A stretch of DNA of 64,000 nt from contig NZ_QMEJ01000006.1 of assembly GCF_003390865.1 (NCBI RefSeq), forward strand, positions 124,001 to 188,000, written 5' to 3'. A model generated the notes under the pieces. The model was not told where the DNA came from, did not search any database, and worked only from the letters and a program-made list of their open reading frames with translations. Source of the DNA: Tropicimonas sp. IMCC34011. Its GTDB lineage: Bacteria; Pseudomonadota; Alphaproteobacteria; Rhodobacterales; Rhodobacteraceae. Positions 53,694-63,361 of this stretch are shown here, in pieces. The position numbers were made by a program, and so were the translations under genes. Numbering within the stretch: position 1 is the stretch's first letter; each line of letters opens with the position of its first letter.

Positions 53694-56600
53694 ATGTCCC
53701 GCTTCTTCATCGACCGTCCCGTTTTCGCCTGGGTGATCTCGATCCTCATCATGGGGATCGGGTTCCTTGCGGTCACGACCCTCCCCATCGCCCAGTATCC
53801 CCAGATCGCGCCCCCGAGCGTCAGCGTCTCGGCGTCCTATCCCGGCGCCTCTGCGCAGACCGTGGCCAACACGGTGACGCAGGTCATCGAACAGCAGATG
53901 ACCGGGCTGGACGGGCTGCGCTACATTTCCTCGAACTCCTCCTCCGCCGGCACGACGAGCGTATCCCTCACCTTCGAGACGGGCACCGACCCGGACATCG
54001 CGCAGGTGCAGGTGCAGAACAAGCTCAGCCAAGCGACGCCGCTTCTGCCGGAACCCGTGCAGCGGCAGGGCGTCCGGGTACAGAAATCCTCCGCCGGTTT
54101 CCTCATGGTCCTGTCGCTCATCTCGGAGGACGGCACGTTCGACCAGGCGGATCTCGGCGATTACCTCTCGACCAATATCGTGGACGAGCTGAGCCGCATC
54201 GAGGGGGTCGGCAGCGTGCAGGTCTTCGGCGGGCAATATGCCATGCGGATCTGGCTCGATCCCGCCAAGCTCGCGGCCTTCGAACTGACGCCGAGCGACG
54301 TCGTCGCGGCGGTCAGCGCCGAAAACTCGCAGATCTCCGCCGGCGCTTTCGGCACCCGCCCCGCCCCCGAAGGGCAGATGCTGAACGCCACGATCACGGC
54401 GCAGTCGCTCCTGAGCACGCCGGAGGATTTCCGGCAGATCGTGCTGCGCTCGGACGTGAACGGCGGCCTCGTGCTTCTCGACGATGTCGCGGAGGTGGCG
54501 ATCGGCTCGGAAAGCTACGCTTTCGAATCCCGCTTCAACGGGCAGCCCTCGGCGGGCATGGCCGTCAGCCTTGCGCCAGGGGCCAATGCCCTCGACGTGT
54601 CCGAGGCCGTCAAGGAGCGGATGGAGGAGTTTGCCGCGTTCTTCCCCGAGGGCATGGACTACGTCATTCCCTTCGACACGACGCCGTTCGTCGAGATCTC
54701 CATCGAGGAGGTGGTTCACACGCTGGTCGAGGCCATCGTCCTCGTCTTCTTCGTGATGCTCCTCTTCCTTCAGAACCTGCGCGCGACCCTCATTCCGACG
54801 CTGGCCGTGCCGGTCGTCATCCTCGGCACGTTCGGCATCCTCGCCGTGGCCGGATACAGCATCAACACGCTGACGATGCTGGCCCTCGTGCTCGCGATCG
54901 GTCTTCTCGTCGACGATGCGATCGTCGTGGTCGAGAATGTCGAGCGGGTCATGGAGGAGGAGGGGCTCTCCCCCCGGGAGGCCACCCGCAAGTCGATGGG
55001 CCAGATCACCGGTGCGCTGATCGGGATCGCGATGGTGCTGTCGGCGGTGTTCGTGCCGATGGCGTTCTTCGGCGGCTCGACCGGCGTCATCTACCAGCAA
55101 TTCGCGATCACCATCGTGTCCGCCATGGTGCTGTCCGTGGTCGTCGCCCTGACCCTGACCCCTGCGCTCTGCGCCACCCTTCTGAAGCCCGGTCACGGCG
55201 CCGCGAAACGCGGGCCCTTCGGCTGGTTCAACAAGGGGTTCAACGGCGTCATGCGCGGATACGGCAGCATGGTGGGCTGGATCACGCGGCATCGCATCAT
55301 CTCGGGCCTGGCCTATGTCGGCATCGCGGTCGCGATGGTCCTGATGTTCCTGCGGACTCCGACGGGGTTCCTGCCCGAGGAGGACCAGGGCGTCCTCTTC
55401 ACCATCGTGCAGCTTCCCACCGGGGCGACGCTGGACCGCACGCTCGACGTCGTCAGCCAGATCGAGGACCACTATCTGCAGAACGAAAGCGAGAACGTGC
55501 AGTCCGTCTTCGGCGTGGCGGGCTTCGGCTTCGGCGGGCAGGGCCAGAACATGGCGCTCGCTTTCGTGCGGCTGAAGGACTGGGAGGAGCGTCCCTCTCC
55601 GGCTCAGAGCGCGCAGGCCGTCGCGGGGCGCGCCTTCGGGGCGTTCAGCCAGATCAACGACGCCATGGTCTTCCCGATCGTGCCGCCGGCAATTCCCGAG
55701 CTCGGCAACGCCTCGGGCTTCGACTTCTACCTTCAGGCGCGCGGAGGGCAGACCCATGACGAGCTTCTACAGGCCCGCAACGCCATGCTCGGCCTCCTTG
55801 CGCAAAGCCCGCTGATCGCCTCCGCGCGGCCGAACGGACTGGAGGATGCCGCCCAGTTCAACCTCGACATCGACTGGCGCAAGGCCGGCGCGATGGGCCT
55901 CTCCGCGAGCGACGTCAGCAATCTGCTCTCCGTCGCCTGGGCGGGGCGCTACGTGAACGATTTCGTCGATGCCGGCCGGATCAAGCGCGTCTACGTGCAG
56001 GGCCGGGCGGACTCGCGGGCGACGCCGTCGGATCTCGACCAGTGGCGGGTGCGCAATTCGTCGGGCGGCCTTGTGCCCTTCGGCAACTTCGCCGAGGGCA
56101 ACTGGCAGCAGGGTCCGCAGGGCGTCTATCGCTACGACGGTTTCCCGGCGATGCAGCTTCAGGGGGATCCCGCGCCCGGCGTGACCTCCGGCGAGGCACT
56201 GGCGGAGATCGAGCGCCTGGCGGAGCAGCTTCCCGGCTTCGAGGTCGCCTTCACCGGCCTGTCGCTGGAGGAGCAGGAATCGGGCAGTCAGGCTCCGCTG
56301 CTCTATGCGCTGTCGCTGGCGGCGGTGTTCCTGTCCCTTGCCGCGCTCTATGAGAGCTGGACCATCCCGTTCGCCGTGATGCTCGCGATGCCCATCGGCG
56401 TTCTGGGCGCGCTCGTCGGCGCATGGCTCGGAGGGTACGAGAACGGCGTCTTCTTCCAGGTCGGCCTCCTGACGGTCATCGGCCTGACCGGCAAGAACGC
56501 GATCCTGATCGTCGAGTTCGCGCGCGAGAGGATGAACGGTGGCGAGACCCTGATGGTCGCGACCCGGGAAGCCTCGGTCCAGAGGTTCCGGCCGATCATC

Positions 56601-56852
56601 ATGACCTCCATGGCCTTCTCGCTCGGCGTGCTGCCGCTGGTGATCAGCACCGGGGCCGGCGCCGGGGGCCGCAACGCCATCGGCGCGGGCGTTCTGGGCG
56701 GCACGCTGTCCTCCACGATCTTCGGCGTGCTTCTCGTGCCGCTCTTCTTCGTGATGGTGATGAGCCTCTTCGGACGCCGGAAGGTGCGGGAGGCCGAGGC
56801 GCGGGCGGAGGCAGCGTCCCTTGAGCCGAGGCTCGCCGCTGCCGCGGAGTGA
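53694..56852 (+). CDS. RND efflux pump inner-membrane transporter (HAE1/AcrB type)
   Basis: A 1052-residue proton-driven multidrug pump, matching the usual 1040-1050 residues. N terminus MSRFFIDRPVFAWVISILIM; proton-relay Asp pair in LAIGLLVDDAIVVVENVERV (about 400-420); GFFNRF-like loop replaced by PFGWFNKGFNGVMRGYGS; C-terminal ends after LLVPLFFVMVMSLFGRRKV. The first base of its ATG follows one base after the adaptor stop, so they are coupled. No outer-membrane TolC-like gene lies next to it, so a channel encoded elsewhere is needed. Confidence 0.94.
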   Translation: MSRFFIDRPVFAWVISILIMGIGFLAVTTLPIAQYPQIAPPSVSVSASYPGASAQTVANTVTQVIEQQMTGLDGLRYISSNSSSAGTTSVSLTFETGTDPDIAQVQVQNKLSQATPLLPEPVQRQGVRVQKSSAGFLMVLSLISEDGTFDQADLGDYLSTNIVDELSRIEGVGSVQVFGGQYAMRIWLDPAKLAAFELTPSDVVAAVSAENSQISAGAFGTRPAPEGQMLNATITAQSLLSTPEDFRQIVLRSDVNGGLVLLDDVAEVAIGSESYAFESRFNGQPSAGMAVSLAPGANALDVSEAVKERMEEFAAFFPEGMDYVIPFDTTPFVEISIEEVVHTLVEAIVLVFFVMLLFLQNLRATLIPTLAVPVVILGTFGILAVAGYSINTLTMLALVLAIGLLVDDAIVVVENVERVMEEEGLSPREATRKSMGQITGALIGIAMVLSAVFVPMAFFGGSTGVIYQQFAITIVSAMVLSVVVALTLTPALCATLLKPGHGAAKRGPFGWFNKGFNGVMRGYGSMVGWITRHRIISGLAYVGIAVAMVLMFLRTPTGFLPEEDQGVLFTIVQLPTGATLDRTLDVVSQIEDHYLQNESENVQSVFGVAGFGFGGQGQNMALAFVRLKDWEERPSPAQSAQAVAGRAFGAFSQINDAMVFPIVPPAIPELGNASGFDFYLQARGGQTHDELLQARNAMLGLLAQSPLIASARPNGLEDAAQFNLDIDWRKAGAMGLSASDVSNLLSVAWAGRYVNDFVDAGRIKRVYVQGRADSRATPSDLDQWRVRNSSGGLVPFGNFAEGNWQQGPQGVYRYDGFPAMQLQGDPAPGVTSGEALAEIERLAEQLPGFEVAFTGLSLEEQESGSQAPLLYALSLAAVFLSLAALYESWTIPFAVMLAMPIGVLGALVGAWLGGYENGVFFQVGLLTVIGLTGKNAILIVEFARERMNGGETLMVATREASVQRFRPIIMTSMAFSLGVLPLVISTGAGAGGRNAIGAGVLGGTLSSTIFGVLLVPLFFVMVMSLFGRRKVREAEARAEAASLEPRLAAAAE

Positions 56853-56874
56853 ACGCCCGAAAGCGCAAGAAAAG

Positions 56875-56908
56875 AGGAGCGCCGCCCGATGGGGCGGCGC
56901 TCCTTTTG
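56875..56908 (+). terminator. Intrinsic terminator of the RND operon
   Basis: A perfect 13-bp stem (aggagcgccgccc with gggcggcgctcct) and 4-base loop followed by TTTTG, 23 bases after the pump stop. Confidence 0.85.
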
Positions 56909-56964
56909 TCTGATATGGTATACTGCGCGGGTCTGACGGAGCGGCGCTCCCGTCCCGGGCGGTG

Positions 56965-58110
56965 TCAGATCGTCGCCTCGAACAGCGCCCGCATGTTGGC
57001 CTCCGTCAGCTCCACCGGATTGCCGCCACAGGACGGATCGCGGAGGGCCATCGCGACGAGATCGTCGATGCGGTCGCCCGTCGCGCCGAGGTCGCGCAGC
57101 TTCCCCGGAATGGCAAAGCGCGCGTTGAAGTCGTCCACAAACTTGCGGAATCCGTCGAAGCCGCCGTCGATCCCGAGATATCCCGCGGCGCGGTCGAAGC
57201 GTTCGGCGATGACCGGGGCGTTCAGCTCCAGCACGGCGGGCATGCAGACGGCATTCGTCGTGCCGTGGTGGGTGCCCCAGATGGCGCCGACGGGATGGCT
57301 CATCGCATGGATCGCGCCGAGGCCCTTCTGGAAGGCCGTGGCCCCCATCGCGGCGGCGGACATCATGTTCGCCCGCGCCTCGATGTCGCCGGGCGTGTCG
57401 TAGGCCCGCGGCAGGTTCTCGATCACGAGCCGCATCCCCTCGAGCGCGATGCCATGGCTCATCGGGTGATAATGCGGGGAGGAGAAAGCCTCCACGCAAT
57501 GGGCGAAGGCGTCGAGGCCGGTCCCGGCGGTGATCGCCTTCGGCATGCCAACGGTCAGCTCGGGGTCCGCGATCACGACGGCCGGCAGGACCTTGGGGTG
57601 GAAGATGATCTTCTTCTCGTGCGTCACCGAATTGGTGATGACGCTGGCGCGGCCCACCTCCGAGCCGGTCCCGGCGGTGGTGGGAACGGCGATGTTCGGC
57701 GCGATGGCGTCCGCGTCGGCGCGGGTCCACCAGTCGCCGATATCCTCGAAATCCCAGACGGGCCGGGTCTGGCCGGCCATGAAGGCGACCATCTTGCCAA
57801 GGTCGAGGCCGGAGCCGCCACCGAAAGCGATGACGCCGTCATGTCCGCCGTCGCGGTAGGCCTTCACGCCTGCCGCGAGGTTCTTCTCGTTCGGGTTCGG
57901 ATCGACGTCCGAGAAGATCGCGCGCCCGAGGCCCGCCGTGTCGAGGATCTCCAAAGCGCGCTCGGTGATCTCGAGCCCTGCAAGCCCCTTGTCGGTGACG
58001 AGAAGCGGGCGGGTGATCCCGGCGGCCGTGCAGGCGCCCGGCAGCTCGGAGATGCGGCCGGCGCCGAAGCGGATCGAGGTGGGGTAGGACCAGTTGGCGG
58101 TAGGACTCAT
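56965..58110 (-). CDS. Iron-containing alcohol dehydrogenase
   Basis: A 381-residue group III (Fe-ADH) dehydrogenase. NAD-binding is seen in VIAFGGGSGLDLGK (about 95-108) and VPTTAGTGSEVGRASV (about 142-157). Metal-ligand region is TGLDAFAHCVEAF and LGAIHAMSHPVGAIWGTHHG (about 270-290). The last gene of the TRAP/GS-like operon; its ATG overlaps the ALDH stop by one base (TGATG). It probably oxidises a hydroxyl group of the imported substrate or its gamma-glutamyl conjugate; this is inferred from context. Confidence 0.9.
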   Translation of the reverse strand: MSPTANWSYPTSIRFGAGRISELPGACTAAGITRPLLVTDKGLAGLEITERALEILDTAGLGRAIFSDVDPNPNEKNLAAGVKAYRDGGHDGVIAFGGGSGLDLGKMVAFMAGQTRPVWDFEDIGDWWTRADADAIAPNIAVPTTAGTGSEVGRASVITNSVTHEKKIIFHPKVLPAVVIADPELTVGMPKAITAGTGLDAFAHCVEAFSSPHYHPMSHGIALEGMRLVIENLPRAYDTPGDIEARANMMSAAAMGATAFQKGLGAIHAMSHPVGAIWGTHHGTTNAVCMPAVLELNAPVIAERFDRAAGYLGIDGGFDGFRKFVDDFNARFAIPGKLRDLGATGDRIDDLVAMALRDPSCGGNPVELTEANMRALFEATI

Positions 58111-59489
58111 CAGGACGACTTCTTCAGGTGGTAGGATTTGGGGCGGGTGAGCGCCTGGATGCCGAGGATGGAGAGCCCCGCGCCGCGGCCGGTATCCTTG
58201 CAGCCGGTCCAGCAGAGGGCGGGGTCGAGATAATCGGCGCGGTTCATGAAGACGGTCCCGGTCTCGATCCGGTCGCCGAGTTCGGCGGCGCGATCGAGGT
58301 CACGGGTCCAGATGCTGGCGGTGAGGCCGAAGCGGCTGTCGTTCATCAGCCGGACCGCTTCATCGTCATCCTTGACCGGCATGATGCCGACGACGGGACC
58401 GAAGCTCTCCTCCCGCATCACGTCCATGTCGTGGGTGACGCCGGTCAGGACCTGCGGCGTGAGATAGGCGCCGCCATCGTCCGCCGGCGAGGTCTCGAGA
58501 TGCGCCGTCGCGCCCTCCGCCACCGCCTTGTCGATCTGCTCCCGCACCGTCCGGGCAAAGCGGACGTTCGCCATCGGGCCGATCGTCGTTTCGGGATCGA
58601 GCGGATCGCCGAGCTTCAGGGCCTTGGCCCAGGTCACCGCCTTCTCGACGAACGCGTCATAGAGGCTTTCGTGGACGTAGATGCGTTCGATCCCGCAGCA
58701 GCACTGGCCGGCATTGAACATCGCGCCGTCCATCAGCCCGTCCACCGCCGCATCCAGATCGGCATCCTTGCGGACATAACCCGGATCCTTGCCGCCGAGC
58801 TCGGTCGAGACGGGCGTGAAGGTCCCCGCAGCCGCCTTCTCCATCGCCTGGCCACCACCGACGGATCCGGTGAAGTTCACGAAGTCCACCGCGCGGGCGG
58901 AGATGAGGGCGCTGGTCGTATCGTGGTCCATGAAGACGTTCTGGAACACGTCCTCCGGGATGCCGGCGGAGTGGAAGGCCCGTGCCATCCGCTCCCCCAC
59001 GAGAAGCGTCTGCGTCGCATGCTTCAGAAGCACGGTGTTGCCGGCGATGAGGGCAGGCGCGACGGTATTGATCGCGGTCATCCAAGGGTAGTTCCAGGGC
59101 GCGACGACAAGGACGACGCCCCAGGGCAGGCGGCGGATGTAGCGGCGGGAGGTGTCGTCGTCCCCCACCTCGATATCCGCAAGGGCCGCCTCGGCGATGT
59201 CGGCCATGTGGCTGCCGCGCTCACGGAAGCCTCCGAACTCGCCGCCGTAGCGCACCGGGCGGCCCATCATCCGCGCCAGCTCCTCGACGATCTCGTCGTT
59301 CATCTCCCCCACGGCCTCGATCCCCGCGCGCACGAGGGCCGCGCGCTCGGCGATGGACCGTGCCGCCCACTCCGTCTGGGCGGTGCGGGCGCGGGCGGCG
59401 GCATCTCGTGCGGCCTCGGGCGAGAGTGTCTCGCGTTCGGCAAGGACCGATCCGTCGATCGGCGAGACGCATGTCAGCTTGGTCGTCAT
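58110..59489 (-). CDS. NAD-dependent aldehyde dehydrogenase
   Basis: A 459-residue ALDH. The Asn motif is VVAPWNYPWMTAINTV (about 131-146), the catalytic Glu is in VSTELGGKDPGYV (about 234-246), and the catalytic Cys is in FNAGQCCCGIERIYVH (about 262-277), with three adjacent Cys. It lies between the GS-like and Fe-ADH genes. It could oxidise the aldehyde made by the Fe-ADH. The usual PuuC/PatD role in gamma-glutamyl pathways is a family-level parallel only. Confidence 0.9.
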   Translation of the reverse strand: MTTKLTCVSPIDGSVLAERETLSPEAARDAAARARTAQTEWAARSIAERAALVRAGIEAVGEMNDEIVEELARMMGRPVRYGGEFGGFRERGSHMADIAEAALADIEVGDDDTSRRYIRRLPWGVVLVVAPWNYPWMTAINTVAPALIAGNTVLLKHATQTLLVGERMARAFHSAGIPEDVFQNVFMDHDTTSALISARAVDFVNFTGSVGGGQAMEKAAAGTFTPVSTELGGKDPGYVRKDADLDAAVDGLMDGAMFNAGQCCCGIERIYVHESLYDAFVEKAVTWAKALKLGDPLDPETTIGPMANVRFARTVREQIDKAVAEGATAHLETSPADDGGAYLTPQVLTGVTHDMDVMREESFGPVVGIMPVKDDDEAVRLMNDSRFGLTASIWTRDLDRAAELGDRIETGTVFMNRADYLDPALCWTGCKDTGRGAGLSILGIQALTRPKSYHLKKSS

Positions 59490-59492
59490 TGG

Positions 59493-60857
59493 TCAGGCTC
59501 CCTCGAACCCGCGCGCGAGCTCCCAGTCGGTCACGGCGCGGTCGTATTCTTCTTGTTCCCATGTTCCGCAGCGGACGTAGTGGTCGACCACGGCATCGCC
59601 GAAGGCTTCGCGCAACATGGTCGAGTTCCGCAAGGTCTCGATCGCATCGCGCAGGGTGCGCGGGATCTCCTCCACGTCGTCCTCCGCGTATGCGTCCCCC
59701 TCGTAGGGGCGGGAGAGCGTCAGCTTTTCCTCGATGCCGCGGATGCCGGCCGCGATCAGCGCGGCCTGCGCGAGATAGGGGTTCATGTCGGACCCGCCGG
59801 TGCGGCACTCGATCCTGATCCCCTTGGTTCCCTCGCCGCAGAGGCGGAAGGCGGCGGTGCGGTTGTCCACCGACCACACGGCCTTGGTGGGCGCGAAGGT
59901 GCCGGGGGCGAAGCGCTTGTAGCTGTTGACGTAGGGCGCGAGGAAGAAGGTGTAGTCCCGCGCGTAGGCCAGAAGCCCCGCCACGAACATGCGCATCAGC
60001 TCCGACATGCCGTGTGGGTCCGCGTCGTCGTAGAACGCCGCCTCGCCGTCTTTCCAGAGCGACAGGTGGACGTGGCTGGAGGAGCCGACCTTGTCCGGCG
60101 CCCATTTCGGCAGGAAACTCGCGGAGCAGCCGTTCTGCCACGCGATCTCCTTCGTCGCCTGCTTGGCGATGGTGTGATGGTCCGCGCAATCGAGCGCGGA
60201 GGCGTAGCGGATGTTGAGCTCCTGCTGGCCGGTCTCCGCCTCGCCCTTGGTGTTCTCAACCGGGATGCCGGCGGCCACGAGGTGGTTTCGAAGGGGCCGC
60301 ATCACGGCCTCCTCCTTGGTCGTCTGGAAGAGGTTGTAGTCCTCGTTGAAGCCGTTGAAGGGGACGAGGTTGCGATACCCGTCCTTCTGGAGCGTGCGGT
60401 AATCGCCCTCGAACAGGAAGAACTCCAGCTCCGTCGCCATCGCGGCATCGAGGCCCATTTCGGCGAGCCGCGCGACCTGCGCTTTCAGCATCTCCCGCGG
60501 GGCATGGGGGACGGGGGCGTGATCGTGGTGATCGAGCACGTCACCGAGGACCAGCGCGGTTCCCTCCAGCCAGGGCACGAGACGGAGCGTCGAGAGGTCC
60601 GGCTTCAGCACGTAGTCGCCGTATCCCGTCCGCCAACTCGTCGAGGCGTAGCCTTCCGGCGTGGACATGACGAGGTCGGTGGCGAGGAGGTAATTGCAGC
60701 AATGCGTCTCCTCGTGGGCGTGCTCGATGAAGTTCGAGACGTGGAACCGCTTGCCCATCAGGCGCCCCTGCATGTCCACCATGGCGGCGAGGACGGTGTC
60801 GATCTCCCCGGCCTCGGCCTTTTTCTTCAGGGCGTCGAACGTCAGGTTTCCGGGCAT
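59493..60857 (-). CDS. Glutamine-synthetase family gamma-glutamyl-amine ligase-like
   Basis: A 454-residue GS-fold protein, shorter and more divergent than GlnA. It retains the N-terminal MVDMQGRLMGKRF, the LELEFFLFEGDYR-like metal region (MATELEFFLFEGDY, about 139-152), the KWAPDKVGSSSHVHLSLWKD segment (about 250-270) and the NRTAAFRLCGEG Arg region (about 340). There is no adenylylation Tyr motif. This is the PuuA/IpuC type that joins glutamate to an amine. Only three bases separate it from the ALDH gene. Confidence 0.85.
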   Translation of the reverse strand: MPGNLTFDALKKKAEAGEIDTVLAAMVDMQGRLMGKRFHVSNFIEHAHEETHCCNYLLATDLVMSTPEGYASTSWRTGYGDYVLKPDLSTLRLVPWLEGTALVLGDVLDHHDHAPVPHAPREMLKAQVARLAEMGLDAAMATELEFFLFEGDYRTLQKDGYRNLVPFNGFNEDYNLFQTTKEEAVMRPLRNHLVAAGIPVENTKGEAETGQQELNIRYASALDCADHHTIAKQATKEIAWQNGCSASFLPKWAPDKVGSSSHVHLSLWKDGEAAFYDDADPHGMSELMRMFVAGLLAYARDYTFFLAPYVNSYKRFAPGTFAPTKAVWSVDNRTAAFRLCGEGTKGIRIECRTGGSDMNPYLAQAALIAAGIRGIEEKLTLSRPYEGDAYAEDDVEEIPRTLRDAIETLRNSTMLREAFGDAVVDHYVRCGTWEQEEYDRAVTDWELARGFEGA

Positions 60858-60934
60858 CTGGATCGATCCTTGGAGTGCGTGCGCGGGGGAAGGGGCGGCC
60901 CGGTTCTACCCAGGCCGCCCCCTCATGGTCTGGC

Positions 60935-61975
60935 TCAGCCGTTGGTGTAGGGGGGGCCGGCCTGGTTGATGATGTCGTTGTACTCGCGGAAGATGGAGAC
61001 GACCTTCTGGTGCACCTCGCCCTCCTGGGCGATCTCGTCCCAGAACTCCTTGGCCGCGTTCTCGACCTCGGCCCATTCCTCGGCCGGAACGGTGCGCAGC
61101 TCGAGCTTCTCGCCGGTCGCCCTCAGCCGCGCCTCGCCGCCCCAATACCACTGGTTGCGGTAGGTGTGGCCGGCCTCGATCGCGGCCATGACCAGCTCTT
61201 TGAGATGATCGGGCAGCTCCGACCAGCGCTCCTGGTTGACGAAGAAGGAGCCGATCCAAGCGCCCGAGATGTTGTTGGTCAGGAAGTAGTCGGTCACGTC
61301 CGCCCAGCCGACGGTGTAATCCTCGGTGATGCCGGACCACGCCATGCCGTCGAGCTCGCCCGTCTGCACGGCGACCTCGGCGTCCTCGTAGGGGATGTTC
61401 ACCGGTACCACGCCGAAGCGGGACAGGAAGCGTCCGGCCGTCGGGAAGGTGTAGAGCTTCAGCCCGTCCAGATCGGAGACCGACGTGATTTCCCGCGTCG
61501 TGTTGAAGTTACAGGGATCCTGTCCGGCGGCGGAGAGCCACTTCACGCCGACCTTCGAATACTCCTCGTCCCAGATCTCCTTCAGACCGTACTGGTTGAA
61601 GAGCACCGGCACGTCGAGGATGTGCTTGGTCGCGAACGGGAAGTAGCCGCCGAAGACCCGGAGCGGGGTCGGCGAGGCCATGCTGTCGTCATCGGAATGC
61701 ACGGCATCGATCGTCCCGCGCTGAAGCGCCTGGAAGAGTTCGCCCGTGGGCACGATCTGGTCGGCATAGAACAGCTCGATCTCCATCTCGCCGTTCGAGG
61801 CGGCATTGATGTAGTCGATGATGGGCTTCGTGACCTGTTCGCCGAGGGCGGCGCCGGCATAGGTCTGGAAGCGCCAGCGGATCGGCTCCTGCGCCCGCGC
61901 GATGGAGGGCGCGGCGAGGGTCGCGGGGCCGGCAACGGCCGCGGTCTGGAGGAACTTGCGTCTCGTGGTCGTCAT
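60935..61975 (-). CDS. dctP: TRAP transporter substrate-binding protein (DctP)
   Basis: A 346-residue periplasmic DctP protein. The signal is twin-arginine-like (TTTRRKFLQTAAVAGPATLA, cleavage near IARAQ). The DctP fold is visible in FQTYAGAALGEQVTKPIIDY, VPTGELFQALQRGTIDAVHS, and GLKLYTFPTAGRFLSRFGVV. It binds the operon's substrate for the DctQ/DctM membrane part. It is followed by the GS-like gene. Tat export would allow folding before secretion. Confidence 0.9.
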   Translation of the reverse strand: MTTTRRKFLQTAAVAGPATLAAPSIARAQEPIRWRFQTYAGAALGEQVTKPIIDYINAASNGEMEIELFYADQIVPTGELFQALQRGTIDAVHSDDDSMASPTPLRVFGGYFPFATKHILDVPVLFNQYGLKEIWDEEYSKVGVKWLSAAGQDPCNFNTTREITSVSDLDGLKLYTFPTAGRFLSRFGVVPVNIPYEDAEVAVQTGELDGMAWSGITEDYTVGWADVTDYFLTNNISGAWIGSFFVNQERWSELPDHLKELVMAAIEAGHTYRNQWYWGGEARLRATGEKLELRTVPAEEWAEVENAAKEFWDEIAQEGEVHQKVVSIFREYNDIINQAGPPYTNG

Positions 61976-62032
61976 CTGAAGTATCTCCTTGGTGGGGGGA
62001 AACGGCCGGTTTTCCCGGCTCTGTCTGGTCGC

Positions 62033-63361
62033 TCAGAGACCGTACACCTTGCTCGGCAGCCACAGAGCGATTTCTGGGAAGATCATCACCAGCGCGAGCG
62101 CGAGGATCATGACGAAGACGAAGGGCACGATGGAGCGGTAGATGTCCCGCAGGCCGATCTCCGGAGGGGCCATCGCGCGCATCAGGAAGAGATTGTAGCC
62201 AAAGGGCGGCGTCATGTAGGCGATCTGGCAGGTGATCGTGTAGAGCACGCCGTACCACACCAGATCGAAGCCGAGTTCGCCCACGAGCGGCACGTAGAGC
62301 GGCGCCACGATGACCAGCATCGCCGTGTCGTCGAGGAACGTGCCCATGACGAGAAAGCTGAGCTGCATCAGGATGAGGATCATCCACGGGTTCAGGCCGA
62401 GCTGCTCGGTGAACAGGGATTCGATGGCCCGCACCGCGCCCAGCCCGTCGAACACGGCGCCGAAGGCGAGGGCGGCGGTGATGATCCACATGAACATGCA
62501 GGTGATGCCGAGGGTCTGCCGGATCGTCGTCTCGAAGACGGTCCACGTCATCCGGCGCTTGAGAACCGCGGCAACGAAGGCGGCGATTGCGCCGATGGCG
62601 GAACTCTCGACGAGGCTGGTCCAGCCGTTGACGAACGGCACCATCATCACCGCGAAGATCGCGACGGGCAGGAGCCCGGCCCAGAGGAGGCGGATCTTCT
62701 CCTCCCGCGTGATCTCCGCCAGCTCCGCCTCGGTCAGCGTGGGTCCGAGCTCCGGCGTGATGCGGCAGCGGATCCAGATGTAGAGGATGAAGAGCCCCGC
62801 CATCATCAGTCCCGGAAGGGCGCCCGCGAGCCAGAGCTGACCCACCGGCTGCCGCGCGATCATCGCGTAGAGGACGAGGACGACGGATGGCGGCACGAGG
62901 ATACCCAGGGAGGAGCCTGCCTGGATCACCCCCGTGACCATCAGCTTGTCGTAGTTGCGTTTCAGGAGTTCCGGCAGGGCGATGGTCGCCCCGATGGCCA
63001 TGCCGGCCACCGACAGCCCGTTCATCGCGGAGATCAGCACCATGAGGCCGATCGTGCCCATCGCGAGGCCGCCGGGCGTCCCGCCGGTCCAGACGTGGAA
63101 CATGCGGTAGAGATCGTCGGCGATCTTCGACTCGGACAGCACGTAGCCCATGAAGATGAACATCGGCAGCGTCAGAAGCGGATACCACCGCATCACCTTG
63201 ATGATGGCGGAGAAGCCGAGGTCGTAGCCGCCCCGGTCGCCCCAGAGGAGTACCGCAGCGATGACGGCGACGAAGCCGATGGCGCCGAAGACGCGCTGCC
63301 CGGTGAAGAGCATCAGCATCATCGTGGAGAACATGAGGGCGGCGATCAGCTCATAGGGCAT
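62033..63361 (-). CDS. dctM: TRAP transporter large permease (DctM)
   Basis: A 442-residue, about 12-helix sodium-coupled permease of the DctM family. Conserved areas include LLTLPMFIFMGYVLSESKIA, NGLSVAGMAIGATIALPELL, ILVPPSVVLVLYAMIARQPV, and MGTFLDDTAMLVIVAPLYVP. Its start overlaps the last 11 bases of dctQ. With DctQ and DctP it imports an organic acid or other small solute; TRAP systems can carry amines or hydroxyectoine too. Confidence 0.92.
   Translation of the reverse strand: MPYELIAALMFSTMMLMLFTGQRVFGAIGFVAVIAAVLLWGDRGGYDLGFSAIIKVMRWYPLLTLPMFIFMGYVLSESKIADDLYRMFHVWTGGTPGGLAMGTIGLMVLISAMNGLSVAGMAIGATIALPELLKRNYDKLMVTGVIQAGSSLGILVPPSVVLVLYAMIARQPVGQLWLAGALPGLMMAGLFILYIWIRCRITPELGPTLTEAELAEITREEKIRLLWAGLLPVAIFAVMMVPFVNGWTSLVESSAIGAIAAFVAAVLKRRMTWTVFETTIRQTLGITCMFMWIITAALAFGAVFDGLGAVRAIESLFTEQLGLNPWMILILMQLSFLVMGTFLDDTAMLVIVAPLYVPLVGELGFDLVWYGVLYTITCQIAYMTPPFGYNLFLMRAMAPPEIGLRDIYRSIVPFVFVMILALALVMIFPEIALWLPSKVYGL

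Noticed and set aside
53433-55757. 774-codon frame antisense to the RND adaptor and pump
   Set aside because: Composition typical of antisense frames in high-GC genes; no motif and it crosses two clear genes.
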